NCBI GenBank assembly: GCA_977006965.1
Contig: OZ345381.1
Location: 1,922,001-1,986,000 of the forward strand
DNA length: 64,000 nucleotides
Source of the DNA: Phymatolithon calcareum
Taxonomy: Eukaryota; Rhodophyta; Florideophyceae; Hapalidiales
Direction: 5' to 3'
Part shown: piece after piece, positions 31,113-41,334 of the stretch
Numbering within the stretch: the stretch's first letter is position 1
Layout of the letters: every line of letters starts with the position of its first letter
Made by a program: the position numbers and the translations under genes
The notes under the pieces: model-generated
What the model was told of the DNA's origin: nothing
The model's database searches: none
Seen by the model: only the letters and a program-made list of their open reading frames with translations

Positions 31113-31140
31113 GCCCTAAATTACGATCGTAATTTAGGGC
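31113..31140. repeat. 28-bp perfect palindrome
   Basis: GCCCTAAATTACGA is followed directly by its exact reverse complement; the symmetry stops at both edges. It lies in non-coding DNA. Confidence 0.95.
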
Positions 31141-31527
31141 AGGTCCTCAAACCAGTCATGTCGATGTTATGACGTAGGGCAGGCAACTGGGCCAAAGGGA
31201 TTGGCGCCCTTGATCAAGAAAGACATGTGTGAAGGGACAATTGAAGTCTTATGAAGGATATCATCGCAGGAGCTGGAGACGGAGTATGGGGCGAATGAAC
31301 GAGTGAAGGATATCATCACAGTCGACATGGAATGCACCTGTCGTTACGCTCCCCCGCATATATGCCCTCACCTACGGACTGCAACCCTATGGCGCCGCGG
31401 GTATTCCATTATAAATTTTCCTCGTAGAACGACGGTCGAGAAGCCTAACAATACCGTAGAAATACCCGTGAGGTAGCTCATCCATGATTTGCTGGATATC
31501 AATTCGTTCCGCATTGGCGCATTCATT

Positions 31528-31545
31528 TAACGAGGATTGAGTGTA
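31528..31545. mobile_element. second pogo-like terminal motif
   Basis: TTAACGAGGATTGAGTGTA resembles the end at 30964-30978 (ATCGAGGATTGACTG) and has the same orientation. It is therefore another element's right end, not the partner inverted repeat. Confidence 0.25.
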
Positions 31546-32128
31546 TAGGGGGGGTGATCCACTCTCAAACTCTCCCTTTATTGCATAAAATCTCTGTCAT
31601 AAATGGAGTATGATTGCACTTCGGTATGATACCTACTGTACCACGCAAAAGAATGCACTCGATTGGATATGCGCGAAGCAGACTGTCGTAGAGTCCCGCA
31701 ACAAGTGCACTATTTTTAACTGTAATTGATGAATTGATGAATGACACAGGGCCCGAAAAATTCAAATTGTAAAGTCGTTCACACAAACTCGGATCCCGTC
31801 CAGAAAAGCATTCTTTGGACGAACCCCTTCCAATGGGCGATGCAGAGCAGCCACAAACTTCCGGACGGCATCGATTGGCCAGTTTTCCGCGGCAGTGGTG
31901 CACGTGTGCATCGCTGGTACTCTTCCTGGAGCGTTTAAACACAAAATGGCCTTTCCATGCATTTTCTCGGATGGACAGTCCAGTTGCTTCCGACTGTTTG
32001 TAGAATGTCCCGTGGCGGTTTATTTGAAAAAAGTACGGAAATATACGTTTAACGGGAAAGAATACTGTACAACACAAGACTCATACACGGCCCAAATTAA
32101 GCTCTCATCCAATCTAAACAGCGTCGAT

Positions 32129-32143
32129 GTACTGTACCGACGA
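32129..32143 (+). promoter_or_regulatory. GTACTGTACCGAC motif upstream of the WD40 gene
   Basis: GTACTGTACCGACGA lies about 220 bp upstream of the ATG at 32361 and shares 12-13 bases with the word near the CAP-N array start (10133-10148). Confidence 0.35.
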
Positions 32144-32360
32144 TAGGAACATACGGTGCTTGCATAATTTCCTCTCCTCTGCCCTACAAGCAGCAATTCG
32201 AAGAGAAATTCATCCGCTAAACGTCCACCCTGTCCTTTATTCCGTCCTCCCTAAACGTGCCCCGCCAATCTCATCAACCTTCTTCCACCGCGCACCTTAA
32301 CAACCGCGCCGCGCGATCCGCGCGTGATGCTTCGCGCCGTCTGACCTCGCCACGTCCATC

Positions 32361-33512
32361 ATGGGCCTCGCCACCCGCGGCACCCTCTCCCGCTCGCGTG
32401 TCGTGCAGCGCGTCGCAGTTCACAACGGCAAAATAGTATGCGTCGCCTGGTCTCGTGCGGGTGCCTATCTCGCGGCGGCCTGTCAGGACGGTGTCATCTT
32501 TATCTTCGAGGTGCCGGCGGACGGCGGCGGTATCATCGACATCAATCCCGTGCGCGTTCTCGTCGGACATGTGGGCGACATTCTCGCAATGGCATGGAGT
32601 GCGAATGATTTCCTCGCCACGGCTTCAACGGATCATTCCGTCTGTCTCTGGCATCCGCATACCGACGTCTGTCTCCGTCGCTTTTTCCATCCCGACATGG
32701 TCACCGCTGTTGCTTTTCATCCCACCGATGACAACTGTCTTGCCACCGGCGGCTGCGACGGGGTGGCGCGACTCTGGCGACCCGCCGCGCACACGGTTGC
32801 CGCGGAGAGTGCTGCGGATGCTGCCATTTCCGCGATGCGCTTCTCGGTTGATGGTGATGCGTTGCATGTCGGACGGTACAATGGATCACTTGTTGAGCAT
32901 GATGTGAAACATGTTGTGGGTGGTGTGCAAGATGATGCGATTCTGGAACCTATGTTGCATGGTGCGGTAACACATGCCGATGGGGGTCAAACGGTACTTT
33001 TGTCGGCAAATGTAAAACGATGTGTGGCACCTGCGAGAAGGAGGATGCGTGCGGGTGGGGCGAAGGTGTGCGCGATTGCGCAGAGTTGCGGCGATCTTGT
33101 GGCGGTCACGGCGGACGGTAGGGCGCATGTGTTTGGACCGAGGGATTCACAATGCGTGGTGCGATTGAAAGGGTCTGGGAAACGTGGCGGTGGAGAGGTG
33201 CAGCGATCGTTGACGGCAGATGGGCGATTTCTCGTCGGTGATGTGGACGGTGGTGAAGTGCATGTGGTGGACTTTGCACGCAGTCGTGCGTCAGGGGGTG
33301 GGTTGCGAAGACTGGTGCGTGACTCGAGTTTGTCATTGGAGAGTGTGGTTGTGATGAAGAATGGGAACGTATCGGCGGCGGAATTTGCCAGTGAGAAGGT
33401 TGTGGAATATGTGCTGGGGGAGTCGTGTGTGAAGGGGGCGGTTGTGCTTGCTGTTGGCGGCGACGATGGAGTACTGCATATTGTGACAAATGTGTTGCGG
33501 GATCGGACGTGA
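32361..33512 (+). CDS. WD40-repeat protein, WDR44-like
   Basis: 383 aa, intronless, from ATCATGGGC. At least three clear WD40 blades lie at residues about 18-135: HNGKIVCVAWSRAGAYLAAACQDG, then GHVGDILAMAWSANDFLATASTDHSVCLWH, then FFHPDMVTAVAFHPTDDNCLATGGCDGVARLW. Weaker blades continue to the C-terminus. The spacing and the GDILAMAWS / LATASTDHSVCLWH / DMVTAVAFHP wording match WDR44 and its fungal and plant relatives. Human WDR44 is a Rab11 effector in endosome recycling. This protein is much shorter (WDR44 about 900 aa) and lacks the N-terminal extension, so a shared function is uncertain. Confidence 0.75.
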   Translation: MGLATRGTLSRSRVVQRVAVHNGKIVCVAWSRAGAYLAAACQDGVIFIFEVPADGGGIIDINPVRVLVGHVGDILAMAWSANDFLATASTDHSVCLWHPHTDVCLRRFFHPDMVTAVAFHPTDDNCLATGGCDGVARLWRPAAHTVAAESAADAAISAMRFSVDGDALHVGRYNGSLVEHDVKHVVGGVQDDAILEPMLHGAVTHADGGQTVLLSANVKRCVAPARRRMRAGGAKVCAIAQSCGDLVAVTADGRAHVFGPRDSQCVVRLKGSGKRGGGEVQRSLTADGRFLVGDVDGGEVHVVDFARSRASGGGLRRLVRDSSLSLESVVVMKNGNVSAAEFASEKVVEYVLGESCVKGAVVLAVGGDDGVLHIVTNVLRDRT

Positions 33513-33970
33513 GGGTGGGTGTTGGGTATTTATTCGACGACTACTGGAGTTGTTGCTTTGTCATGCAGTTGTTTGTCGGGTGTGGCTGGTGACCGTTTTG
33601 GAAAAAGTTACAATCTACTTGAGTGACTTCACTCACTCCTTCGGGAGATGGCGGAAGAAGTTGCAGACAGGCTTCGTTTAAGGAAGCAAATTTAGACAGA
33701 TCGGCGACTATTGCCGAAATAAAATTTGTATTTTGACAGAACTTTAAGCGTGTACTACAGATGGGCCTTTGCGGCTCCATTCCGTGCCACCTTGTTGGGC
33801 ACAAAATAACCGGAAAGAGATTTGCGTGAGAGAGGAGAACAGTTTGGACCGTTAATGGAGAGTTGATTTTACATGTGAAGATTGGCGTGGGCAATTGGAT
33901 TCGTCGTGTCTGGCGATTAGCGAACTACATGCCGCGGCACTGTATCGCGATACGGAACCTTCTGACTGGA

Positions 33971-33984
33971 GGCACTGCAGTGCC
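33971..33984. repeat. 14-bp perfect palindrome GGCACTG/CAGTGCC
   Basis: Perfect symmetry around CTGCAG-like centre TGCA, in non-coding DNA. Confidence 0.7.
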
Positions 33985-34794
33985 GTTGCTCAGATATGTG
34001 CGAGGTGCACGCAACGGCTTGCTGACGGAAAAAGTGGTTACATGCGCCAAATGGCCACAGATTCTCTTTTTTTCCAAAGCCGGAATGAGGTTTGGGCTGT
34101 CATCAAGTGGACCAACCTGAAGTTTATGATATTTTGATGGCACAGACCCAATTGGGGTCTGCGCTGTAAGAATATAAAAAATAATTTTTACACACGATGC
34201 CAATCTCACCGCCACTGAAATAGTGTCATAATTTATATATAAAATATAGAAAAGAGCAACTGTACAGTTTCCCCTGCCTTGTCCAGCGCACGCGGTAAGC
34301 TACAGCTGTAATCCGTGGCATTATACACCAGTAAACCCCAATTGACGATTGGGTGAATTCCACCCGACAAAAGGCTTACCGCACATTACATACAAATGCC
34401 GTCACTGAGACGGCCCAACGATCGTGAGCGGGATGTCGGAGATCCGCACCTCGGATCCGGAGAGACGGGGCCGGAACCTACTATTTATCATACAGTGCTG
34501 ATGACGCTGTGGATGCACCCTATGGACCGCGCGATACACATTGCCCGCATAATCCCGCCGCGCCTTTATAATCGGCAGCACATTGCAGCCCACCCGCCGT
34601 CTGATCAACATTGTACACACTATCCCACACGCCCGCAACACACAACGCCAACAGCATCTTGATCTATCGGCGTACAACTATTGTGCACATCACAACCGTC
34701 GAACCAGCAGAAGAAGAAGAAAGGAGTACGTCGGAAAACAAGAAGAAAGGAATACATCGGGCAACAAGGATTTGAACAACGACAAAGAAGAAGA

Positions 34795-34998
34795 ATGAGC
34801 CACGCACAGCCGGAAACTCAGTCGCCGAAACGCTCCAGCGGACGCCGCTGGCGCATCAGAAACCGTGATAAGCGCCAGTCGCAGGACGCTGGGGAACCAA
34901 GAGAGACAGTGCCTCCGCCGGCGCCGTACAAGCATCACCGGTCACGAATTTCAATTCCGGCTGTGTCGCCTTGGACCGCGCTTTATAATTCTGCCTGA
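34795..34998 (+). CDS. possible small basic protein, unrecognised
   Basis: ATG at 34795 opens a 67-codon frame with a basic N-terminal half (RRWRIRNRDKRQ) and a P-rich end. There is no known domain, and the AG-rich run just upstream makes chance openness likely. Listed only as a candidate. Confidence 0.15.
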   Translation: MSHAQPETQSPKRSSGRRWRIRNRDKRQSQDAGEPRETVPPPAPYKHHRSRISIPAVSPWTALYNSA

Positions 34999-36334
34999 AT
35001 CACAATTCCCTTGATCGCAGGTGCGCAAGCTGGGGGGAATCTTGCGTCCGCGAATGACTGAAGGAACGGGGTGTATCGCTCGCACAAGGATAGGGAAGGC
35101 TCTGCCATTTGTACATAATAAATCATCGCTCTTGCATTCATTGTTATGTTGATTTTCATTGCGATCGTATCACCAGAGTTGCAAACCACTCCTTCGACAT
35201 CCGACCTCTTTCCCTGCACTGCCTCTATCGCCTGCACTGTACTGTGCACCTTCCGTCGTCCTGCATCCGAGCAAGTCGAACGCAAGCGCCGATACCCGAT
35301 GTTGATCGACAAGGTAATACAATTCGACGTTGCCGGTGTAGTTGAGAAGATAATAACGCTCGCAAATCTCCCATTTGTTGCGACACGTATCATCGAAAGG
35401 CCACTCGGTCCATACACTAGAATCGTATTGCTCCGCCGCGTATCTTCCACAACACTGTGTCAGTGAGACAGACAAGGGTACTTGTCATCACATCATTGCG
35501 CCTATAGGGTCGCATCGACAAGCATCTCTCACCAGTGGAAGGAAGCTGAGGACACGTCACTTCTTAACTCCCCTCCATCTTCCACCTTCGGCAAGCAATC
35601 TTGATCTGAAACATACAGATCTGCTTGGGCCGTCTCCCCCTTCGTCCGCACTGCCGCGGACGGATTGTGCAGACCCTCGAATAGTATGACAAGGCCGTTT
35701 TGTCGCACAGGGTGCCGCCCGGCATTCTGGTCGTCTCCTCTTCCCAACCTTCATGCACAATTGTTCAAGGGAGATACACCACGGCTGGCGCACGGGAGGT
35801 GCAAGGCACCCGGCACGAGGAGACGGCTTGGGAGTGGTTGACGGAATGACGAGAGGAATGGCTGGCCGATCGCACGCAGTGCGTGCGGTCAGCGTGCGGA
35901 CCAGAGAGGCGATGAGGCGGTTGCTGGCACCTGTTAGCAGCTCAATTGGCACAATCAGTTGTTAATTTCTGGTTCGAATCGTGGAAGAGGTCGACGGTTG
36001 GTTTTGCGGAAGATGGCGCAACCCTTCGGGTGCCCAATTGCTGTCCGCTGTACATTCCCGAGGTTGAACTACCTTGCCCTCTCATGCATCTCGTCGTGGA
36101 GACGGGTGGTTTTCAATTTGAACGTGCTTGCGATGCCATTTCTTGCTTTGGATGAGACACAACGAGGTGCTTTTTCATCTCACTCTCGAGCGCGGGATCG
36201 ACGTGCCAGGTGCGTATACGGTGAAGCTTAGTCTGGTGCGACTCGTGCTGCTATGCATCATGCCAACACCTCAATCAAGCTTTATTGATGTACCGTGTCT
36301 AGACGCGTAAGTCGCAGTAAATCTCACTCACGAT

Positions 36335-36396
36335 GGGATAGAGTGGAAGACTTTGGCCCTCGGAGCATTACTAACCCATTTGGGGAAACGGCAAAT
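36335..36396 (+). mobile_element. 3'-end remnant of the AATG-tailed non-LTR family
   Basis: Aligns by eye with 56290-56350: shared GATAGAGTGGAA, CCCTCGGA/GAA, CTAA/GACCCATT and GGGGAAA-GGCAAA. The tail has decayed. Confidence 0.55.
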
Positions 36397-37112
36397 ATAT
36401 CTTGTACATGCCCTCAATGAAGTGGATTGCAAACTTTCCAATAAGAAGTCCTTCGCAACTATTGTACGACACAGCCCTGAATGACTCCCGCAAGAGAGGT
36501 CTATGTCGCGAGTTGCCAATGGCAATCAGTCTCACGGCTCTTCTCAGCCATCATAGGCGAAACGTCTTTATAATACGAGCGAGATATCCGATACAGCGTT
36601 AGTTCGTTGCATCTTTGCCCATGCCAGGGGGCCTCAGATACTACCATGAAACCATAATCACACACTGTACTGTACGTATCACTGCAACCACGCAAATGGT
36701 GTTGATAGGGTCCAAAACCTGCGTCTGGGTGCAAGTTGCTCCCGTGCCACGACAATAAGCTGTGAATTGGGCTCTAAGCTGGAGCCAGAAGTCAATGTTG
36801 ATGAACTTTGTTCAAGATTATGCCATGAAAATCAGAGAGACCTCTCCAACTTCCAACTCACCTTCTCATATATTCACGACCATGCAAGCTCATCGATTGC
36901 GTATTTGCGATAGTACGGTACTTGAAAAATCAGTTTTCATGCGTCTCATCAAATCTCTTTCAATCCCAGTTCATTCACTTCTTGGGCGGTGTGCCTGATC
37001 GAGCCTTGTACGTTTATTGGTCATCGGAGGTTTCTTTCTCTATTCAAAAAGTGCACGAATTCACGATCTGAACGATCCTCTTGATGCCGATAGTGCATAC
37101 TTTGATTCAATT

Positions 37113-37160
37113 TCACGTGCTCACCTCGTATCATCATCATCATGCGAGGTAAGCACGTGA
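37113..37160. repeat. inverted repeat, 16-bp arms, 16-nt loop
   Basis: TCACGTGCTCACCTCG pairs with CGAGGTAAGCACGTGA (15 of 16). The loop is a TCA/ATC run. Confidence 0.85.
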
Positions 37161-38173
37161 TCATGGCTGTGGAAGCCATGATGGATTCCACGCCGTCAAA
37201 CCATGGAAACAATTCTGACACAATTGGCATGTTCGTACAGTATCATCCATTGGCTTGCTGAACGTTATTGCGACATCAGCATCATGTTTAGCTCCCATTT
37301 GCACCGTCTGGATCGAGCTTGTCAAACCAAAGCAACACAGTGACTTGCTCTGCCGGTGACCTCTGCAGTACTTTTGTACGTCTTACACTTTTGCCATTTG
37401 TCCGACACAAATGCTGCATTCTGCATATACCCCACTGCGAGGCTACTTGCATATGCATTTCCTAAGTTCTGTCCATGCAATGACTCCATATTTCATCTGC
37501 ACTAGATCATCTCCATGGACATGAAGGGTCCATTTCAGCTGAAACAGACGAATGTAGACTTTCCAGAACGTGCTTTTGAACCTCTTCAGACCGAAAGTCG
37601 TTGTCAACCTTTCAAAAACGAAAGATCTTTTTTGCGCAAGGGCTTGAGCCGGGCGAAGGTTTGCGTTCCATTTGGTCTCATCTTGAAGTTGTATTCATTG
37701 GACCGATCGCCGTTTCGTGCAGAAATTGTCATGTCCAAACGTGCTGGTTTCGTCAACTAAATTGTTACATTTCCGAGCCTTACTGCATCTCCAAGTCCTG
37801 ACATGTTGACGGCCCGGCAGCCATGCGCTCTACCCTTGGTTATCACGCAATGCTCGTGAGGTGGAGCACAGCTAGTGTATTACTATTATATACTCCAGCA
37901 AGCGAAAACAGTCTCAACATTTATGTCTTTCAACAAATTGACACTGTACCTCCTGCAATATGGGGGAATCCAGCAAAATTTGAGCATCTCATGGGCACGT
38001 TCCTACCTCGCCTCCATTCTGTTCCTCCTGAAAAATGTTCAGAATCCACCATTGAGCAATCAAATTTGTATTCTCAGGACAATATTGTGTCAACACAGCC
38101 GATTACTCTCATCTCCCTGCCGTATAGAGATGACAATCGCTCCATCATTCTTCCTTTCCATTCCAATCTTGCG

Positions 38174-39430
38174 CTACGCCATCGACTCCTTCCGCATTGA
38201 CTTTGCATCCCGCCGTTGTTTCGCCGCCGCATCCGCGTCCGCAATCGACCTGCCCGTAGCCGCCAGATACACGTCATCCAAGCTCGGTTTCGACTGCGCA
38301 AAGCTGAACAACCTTGGAAATCCAAGCTCCCCCAGCACGGCCACGATTTCGGACCCCACAGTGCTGCGCTCGGGGTCGACCACGAGCTCAATCGCGTTTG
38401 CACGCATCCTATTCACAAGTACCTCTCTGGCCAATCCATGTCGCTTAATTTCTGCGGCCGCACGTTGTGCGTCACCATACTCTGTAAACTCTGAAAGACG
38501 GAGCGAGACGCGGTCGCCTCCAAGTGCATTTTTCAAATGAGTTGGCGTGCCCTCCGCGAGAATCACACCCTTTTCCATGATCGCCAGTCGGTCGGACAGC
38601 AGGTCGACCTCCTCGAGGTAATGACTCGTCAGGACGATACTGGCACCGCCGTCACGGAGTTGTTGCAGTACGCGCCATATCACTGTGCGACTCTCAATGT
38701 CGAGCCCCACTGTGGGTTCGTCGAGGATGAGAATGGGTGGTCGATGCAGGAGACAGATGGCTAGGTCAAGTCGGCGGATGACACCGCCAGAGTAGACGCT
38801 TGCTTGTCGATCGATGAATTCGCCAAGATTGAGTACTTCGATGAGCTCTGCGATTGCGTCTTTGCGCTCTGAACGACTGAGATGCGCCAACCCGGCGAAT
38901 AGTTCCAGATGCTCGCGTCCTGTCAGCACTTTGTCGAGCCCGGCACTTTGGGCTACAAAGCCGAGCATTTGGCGCGCGAGACGAGGGTTCCGCAGCACGT
39001 CAGCGCCATAAAAGTGAACCGATCCTCCATCTGGTCTACATAGAGTAGAGAGACAACGCAAGGTTGTGGTCTTACCGGACGAATTTGGCCCGAGAAGACC
39101 GAAGATTTCGCCGCGATTTACAGAGAAGGAAATTCCATCGACGGCGGTTATGGTTGTTGAGGTACGTACACGGCCCCGCTTTGCACGACGCTCAAAGCTC
39201 TTTCGAAGGGAGTGGACTTCAACTGCGGGGTGCGACTTGCTCAGCTCTTCAAGATCCATGAAGCGTTGCTCGCGTCGAAAGAGTCGTTCGAAGAGCATCT
39301 GGGGAATACCATTTTGCTGCTGAGCAGCAGCTGGTGCATTTCGTAACCTACGAGCACATACACTATTGACGGTAAATGTTGAGTGAGCAAGTGGTGACAC
39401 GGGCGGACGAAAGGCTGGATCCATGGTCAT
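38174..39430 (-). CDS. ABC transporter ATPase, DrrA/ABC-2 type, probably plastid-targeted
   Basis: 418 aa from the ATG at 39430, intronless. Residues 1-65 are an extension lacking in bacterial homologues, basic with A/P/S, plausibly a transit peptide. The ATPase domain (about 68-300) has Walker A GPNSSGKTT (114-122, where GPNGAGKTT is usual), Q-loop GFVAQS, signature YSGGVIRRLDLA, Walker B ILILDEPTVGLD and H-loop TSHYLEEVD. The end (330-400) carries the usual DrrA-type C-terminal domain ending in PSLDDVYLAATG. No membrane segments are present, so it must pair with a separate ABC-2 permease. Similarity is to bacterial (including cyanobacterial) multidrug/lipid-type exporters; the substrate is unknown. 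Plastid location is inference. Confidence 0.85.
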   Translation of the reverse strand: MTMDPAFRPPVSPLAHSTFTVNSVCARRLRNAPAAAQQQNGIPQMLFERLFRREQRFMDLEELSKSHPAVEVHSLRKSFERRAKRGRVRTSTTITAVDGISFSVNRGEIFGLLGPNSSGKTTTLRCLSTLCRPDGGSVHFYGADVLRNPRLARQMLGFVAQSAGLDKVLTGREHLELFAGLAHLSRSERKDAIAELIEVLNLGEFIDRQASVYSGGVIRRLDLAICLLHRPPILILDEPTVGLDIESRTVIWRVLQQLRDGGASIVLTSHYLEEVDLLSDRLAIMEKGVILAEGTPTHLKNALGGDRVSLRLSEFTEYGDAQRAAAEIKRHGLAREVLVNRMRANAIELVVDPERSTVGSEIVAVLGELGFPRLFSFAQSKPSLDDVYLAATGRSIADADAAAKQRRDAKSMRKESMA

Positions 39431-39761
39431 TGATGGTGAACGGCGCAGATATGGCCGAAGACGATGCGCTTAATCGGGATGGAGCAGCACGGAGCGGCAG
39501 ATTTGCGAAGCCGACGACAGATTCACGCAGGGGGATTGCCAGGGTCAAAGTCTGAGATTGGGCAGCTTCAGAGAGCAATGGCGCCCTGTGATGGAATGCA
39601 TGACGATCGTTTAGGATTCGTGTACACTTTGGAAAATGGTATCTTATGAATAAAATTTCGATGAACGGGCTGTTAACCAATTATGCTAAGCATTGGGAAC
39701 TGTTATCCAATTGCACTGGTCCGCCAACTTTCTCATTCAAGGTTGAAAATCCCACGACGTT

Positions 39762-39789
39762 CTAACTTCAAGCAGCTGCTTGAAGTTAG
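39762..39789. repeat. 28-bp perfect palindrome
   Basis: CTAACTTCAAGCAG followed directly by its exact reverse complement, centre CAGCTG; symmetry stops at both edges. Confidence 0.95.
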
Positions 39790-39818
39790 GTACCATAATC
39801 ATGCGAACTGCCTTCATT

Positions 39819-39880
39819 GGATTTCGCCAAAGGGGGAGGTGCAAATCTCCCTATTTACACATCCCCCTTTGGTTAAATCC
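39819..39880. repeat. inverted repeat, 23-bp arms
   Basis: Left arm 39819-39841 (GGATTTCGCCAAAGGGGGA and on) pairs with 39858-39880 at 20 of 23 positions, with a 16-nt loop. It begins 29 bp after the palindrome at 39762. Confidence 0.85.
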
Positions 39881-40739
39881 GATTGATTGCATCCGTGTAT
39901 GTTGGGTATCCTCTGTCGCGAGGTATCGGACGTCTTGAGTTTTGTACTCCTCGCGTATGGAGCGGACTTCTTGAATAGAGTGCTCGTCCTATGAAGAGTT
40001 GAACGGTTAGAATAGAGTAGGCCTCACGAAGGATCGGACGGCTTGAATAGAGTGCACGTCACTTAAAATTACGGACGGCTTGCATGGTTGACGGCGCTTG
40101 GTGTTTTGCAGCACCTTTTTGCAGCTTATCACTTGCCTTTCTGATGTACGATTATGTTCGGCGTTCTGGTTTCGACTTGGTCTTGTTTTGTTTCCGATTT
40201 GGTGACTGATTGGCTACGGTTTGATTCTTGGTTTGGTTCTGTTTCATTTCCTGTTAGTCGCTGATTTGGCTATGTTTTGTTCCGGGTTTGTTTCGGGCTT
40301 GGTTCCGGTTTTTCTGGTTCCGGCCTTGTTTTGTTTTAGTGCCGGTTTGTTTCCAGTTTAGTTCCGGCTTGTCGACCTCCAGGATCAGCACCTCTCTTCC
40401 TCTCATCAAGTGATGTTAGGATAAGGCACAGGTCGACGTCATTTCTGTACACAGAATAGGTTGAGTGCGCGTCAATGGCAAGAGTCATCATCTTATTGCG
40501 CTCGATCCCGGTAGGGAACCTTTTGGACCCACAACTCTGAAAGCCGACCGTTAAGCGTGGTTCACAGTTGCATGCTGCGGTGTGGAATCAGCCACTAGAT
40601 TTACTCCACATTTGATCAATATCATTGCCATCATTTCCTTGAGCCGGTCTGAGATGCACAAGTACTAAATCAACACTACACTCTTTCTTTCTTTTATGCA
40701 GGTTTCGGAGTTGTCCTTGAACAACTCCCCGGAATCTAT

Positions 40740-41334
40740 GGAACCTTATGGAACGGTTATTTTCACGCGAGATTCAGATAGAGTGTGTTTGGATACCGAG
40801 TCACTGCGGCGTCGCGAAGAATGAGGCTGCTGATGAACTTGCGCGACGGGGAATTTCGGAATCGAGTCTGGCGCTGCACCAAGCGATACCTCTCACTTTG
40901 GAAGCGGCACGATCCATCAACAAGCCGCCCTGTAGAAGCAAACCAGTGACCCTTCCTACGCTTCCGAAAGATCTGCACATCTCGCAGAGACGTGCAGAGG
41001 TGGTACTTCACCAGCTCATAGTGAACTGCAGCCCTATTGTGGCAAGCTTTCACCATGGACACAGCGAGAATGAACCGCTTCTCTACGACCCAGTATGCAA
41101 GATGTGCCCGTATGGCGTCAAGGAGACAGTGCAGCACCTCATCCTACAGTGTTCTGGGAGGACTGCCTCTCGACGAAAATTCATCGGAAGAGTGCGAGAC
41201 AAAACGGTAGAAAATCTGTGCAGGGAGAGACCCGTAGAGATACTCCAATATTTGAACAATGAGAACTTACTCTACGGTTAGTTCTGACGTTAATTAACGC
41301 ATTCTGCATTAAAGAAAGAAAGAAAGAACAACTC
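40740..41334 (+). mobile_element. 5'-truncated non-LTR retrotransposon (RNase H and zinc-knuckle end, AAAG tail)
   Basis: The open frame 40748-41281 encodes the C-terminal end of a retrotransposon polyprotein. VWIPSHCGVAKNEAADELARRG is the distal half of an RNase H domain, followed by a C-x2-C-x8-H-x4-C type knuckle (CKMCPYGVKETVQHLILQC) and an end PVEILQYLNNENLLYG. About 35 bp of 3' UTR and a tail of AAAG repeats follow (near 41313-41330). Endonuclease and reverse transcriptase are missing. 5' truncation plus a short tandem tail is typical of target-primed reverse transcription. A related tail lies at 56436-56530. Confidence 0.85.

Larger units (their letters stand above)
28255..32360. other. 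gene-poor region with pogo-like motifs and a perfect palindrome
   Basis: About 4.1 kb with no convincing gene. Contents: glycosyltransferase promoter (near 28260), a possible spliced exon on the minus strand (29716-29896), two pogo/Tigger-like end motifs (30933-30978, 31528-31545), a 28-bp palindrome (31113-31140) and the WD40 promoter at the right. Open frames at 29488-30015 and 31565-32077 (minus) show no family resemblance. Confidence 0.45.
33513..38173. other. gene-poor region with retrotransposon remnant and inverted repeats
   Basis: About 4.7 kb without a convincing gene. Contents: a 14-bp palindrome (33971-33984), small hairpins near 34147-34165 and 34333-34370, a lone 67-codon frame (34795-34998), a tRNA-like scrap near 35935-35995, a non-LTR 3' remnant (36335-36396) and an inverted repeat (37113-37160). 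TACTGTA-type words recur (near 35235, 36665). Confidence 0.45.
39431..40739. other. intergenic, palindrome cluster and T/G-rich low complexity
   Basis: Contains a 28-bp palindrome (39762-39789), a nearby inverted repeat (39819-39880) and a T/G-rich degenerate repeat (about 40140-40375) built from GGTTCCGGTTT-like and TTGTTTT pieces. No gene seen; the retrotransposon fragment starts at about 40740. Confidence 0.5.

Noticed and set aside
31565-32077. 170-codon minus-strand frame
   Set aside because: No domain, no good start context, lies upstream of the WD40 gene.
35935-35995. tRNA-like stretch (AGCTCAATTGG ... GGTTCGAATC)
   Set aside because: A- and B-box-like words are present, but they are too close and the acceptor, anticodon and T stems do not pair, so no tRNA can be supported.
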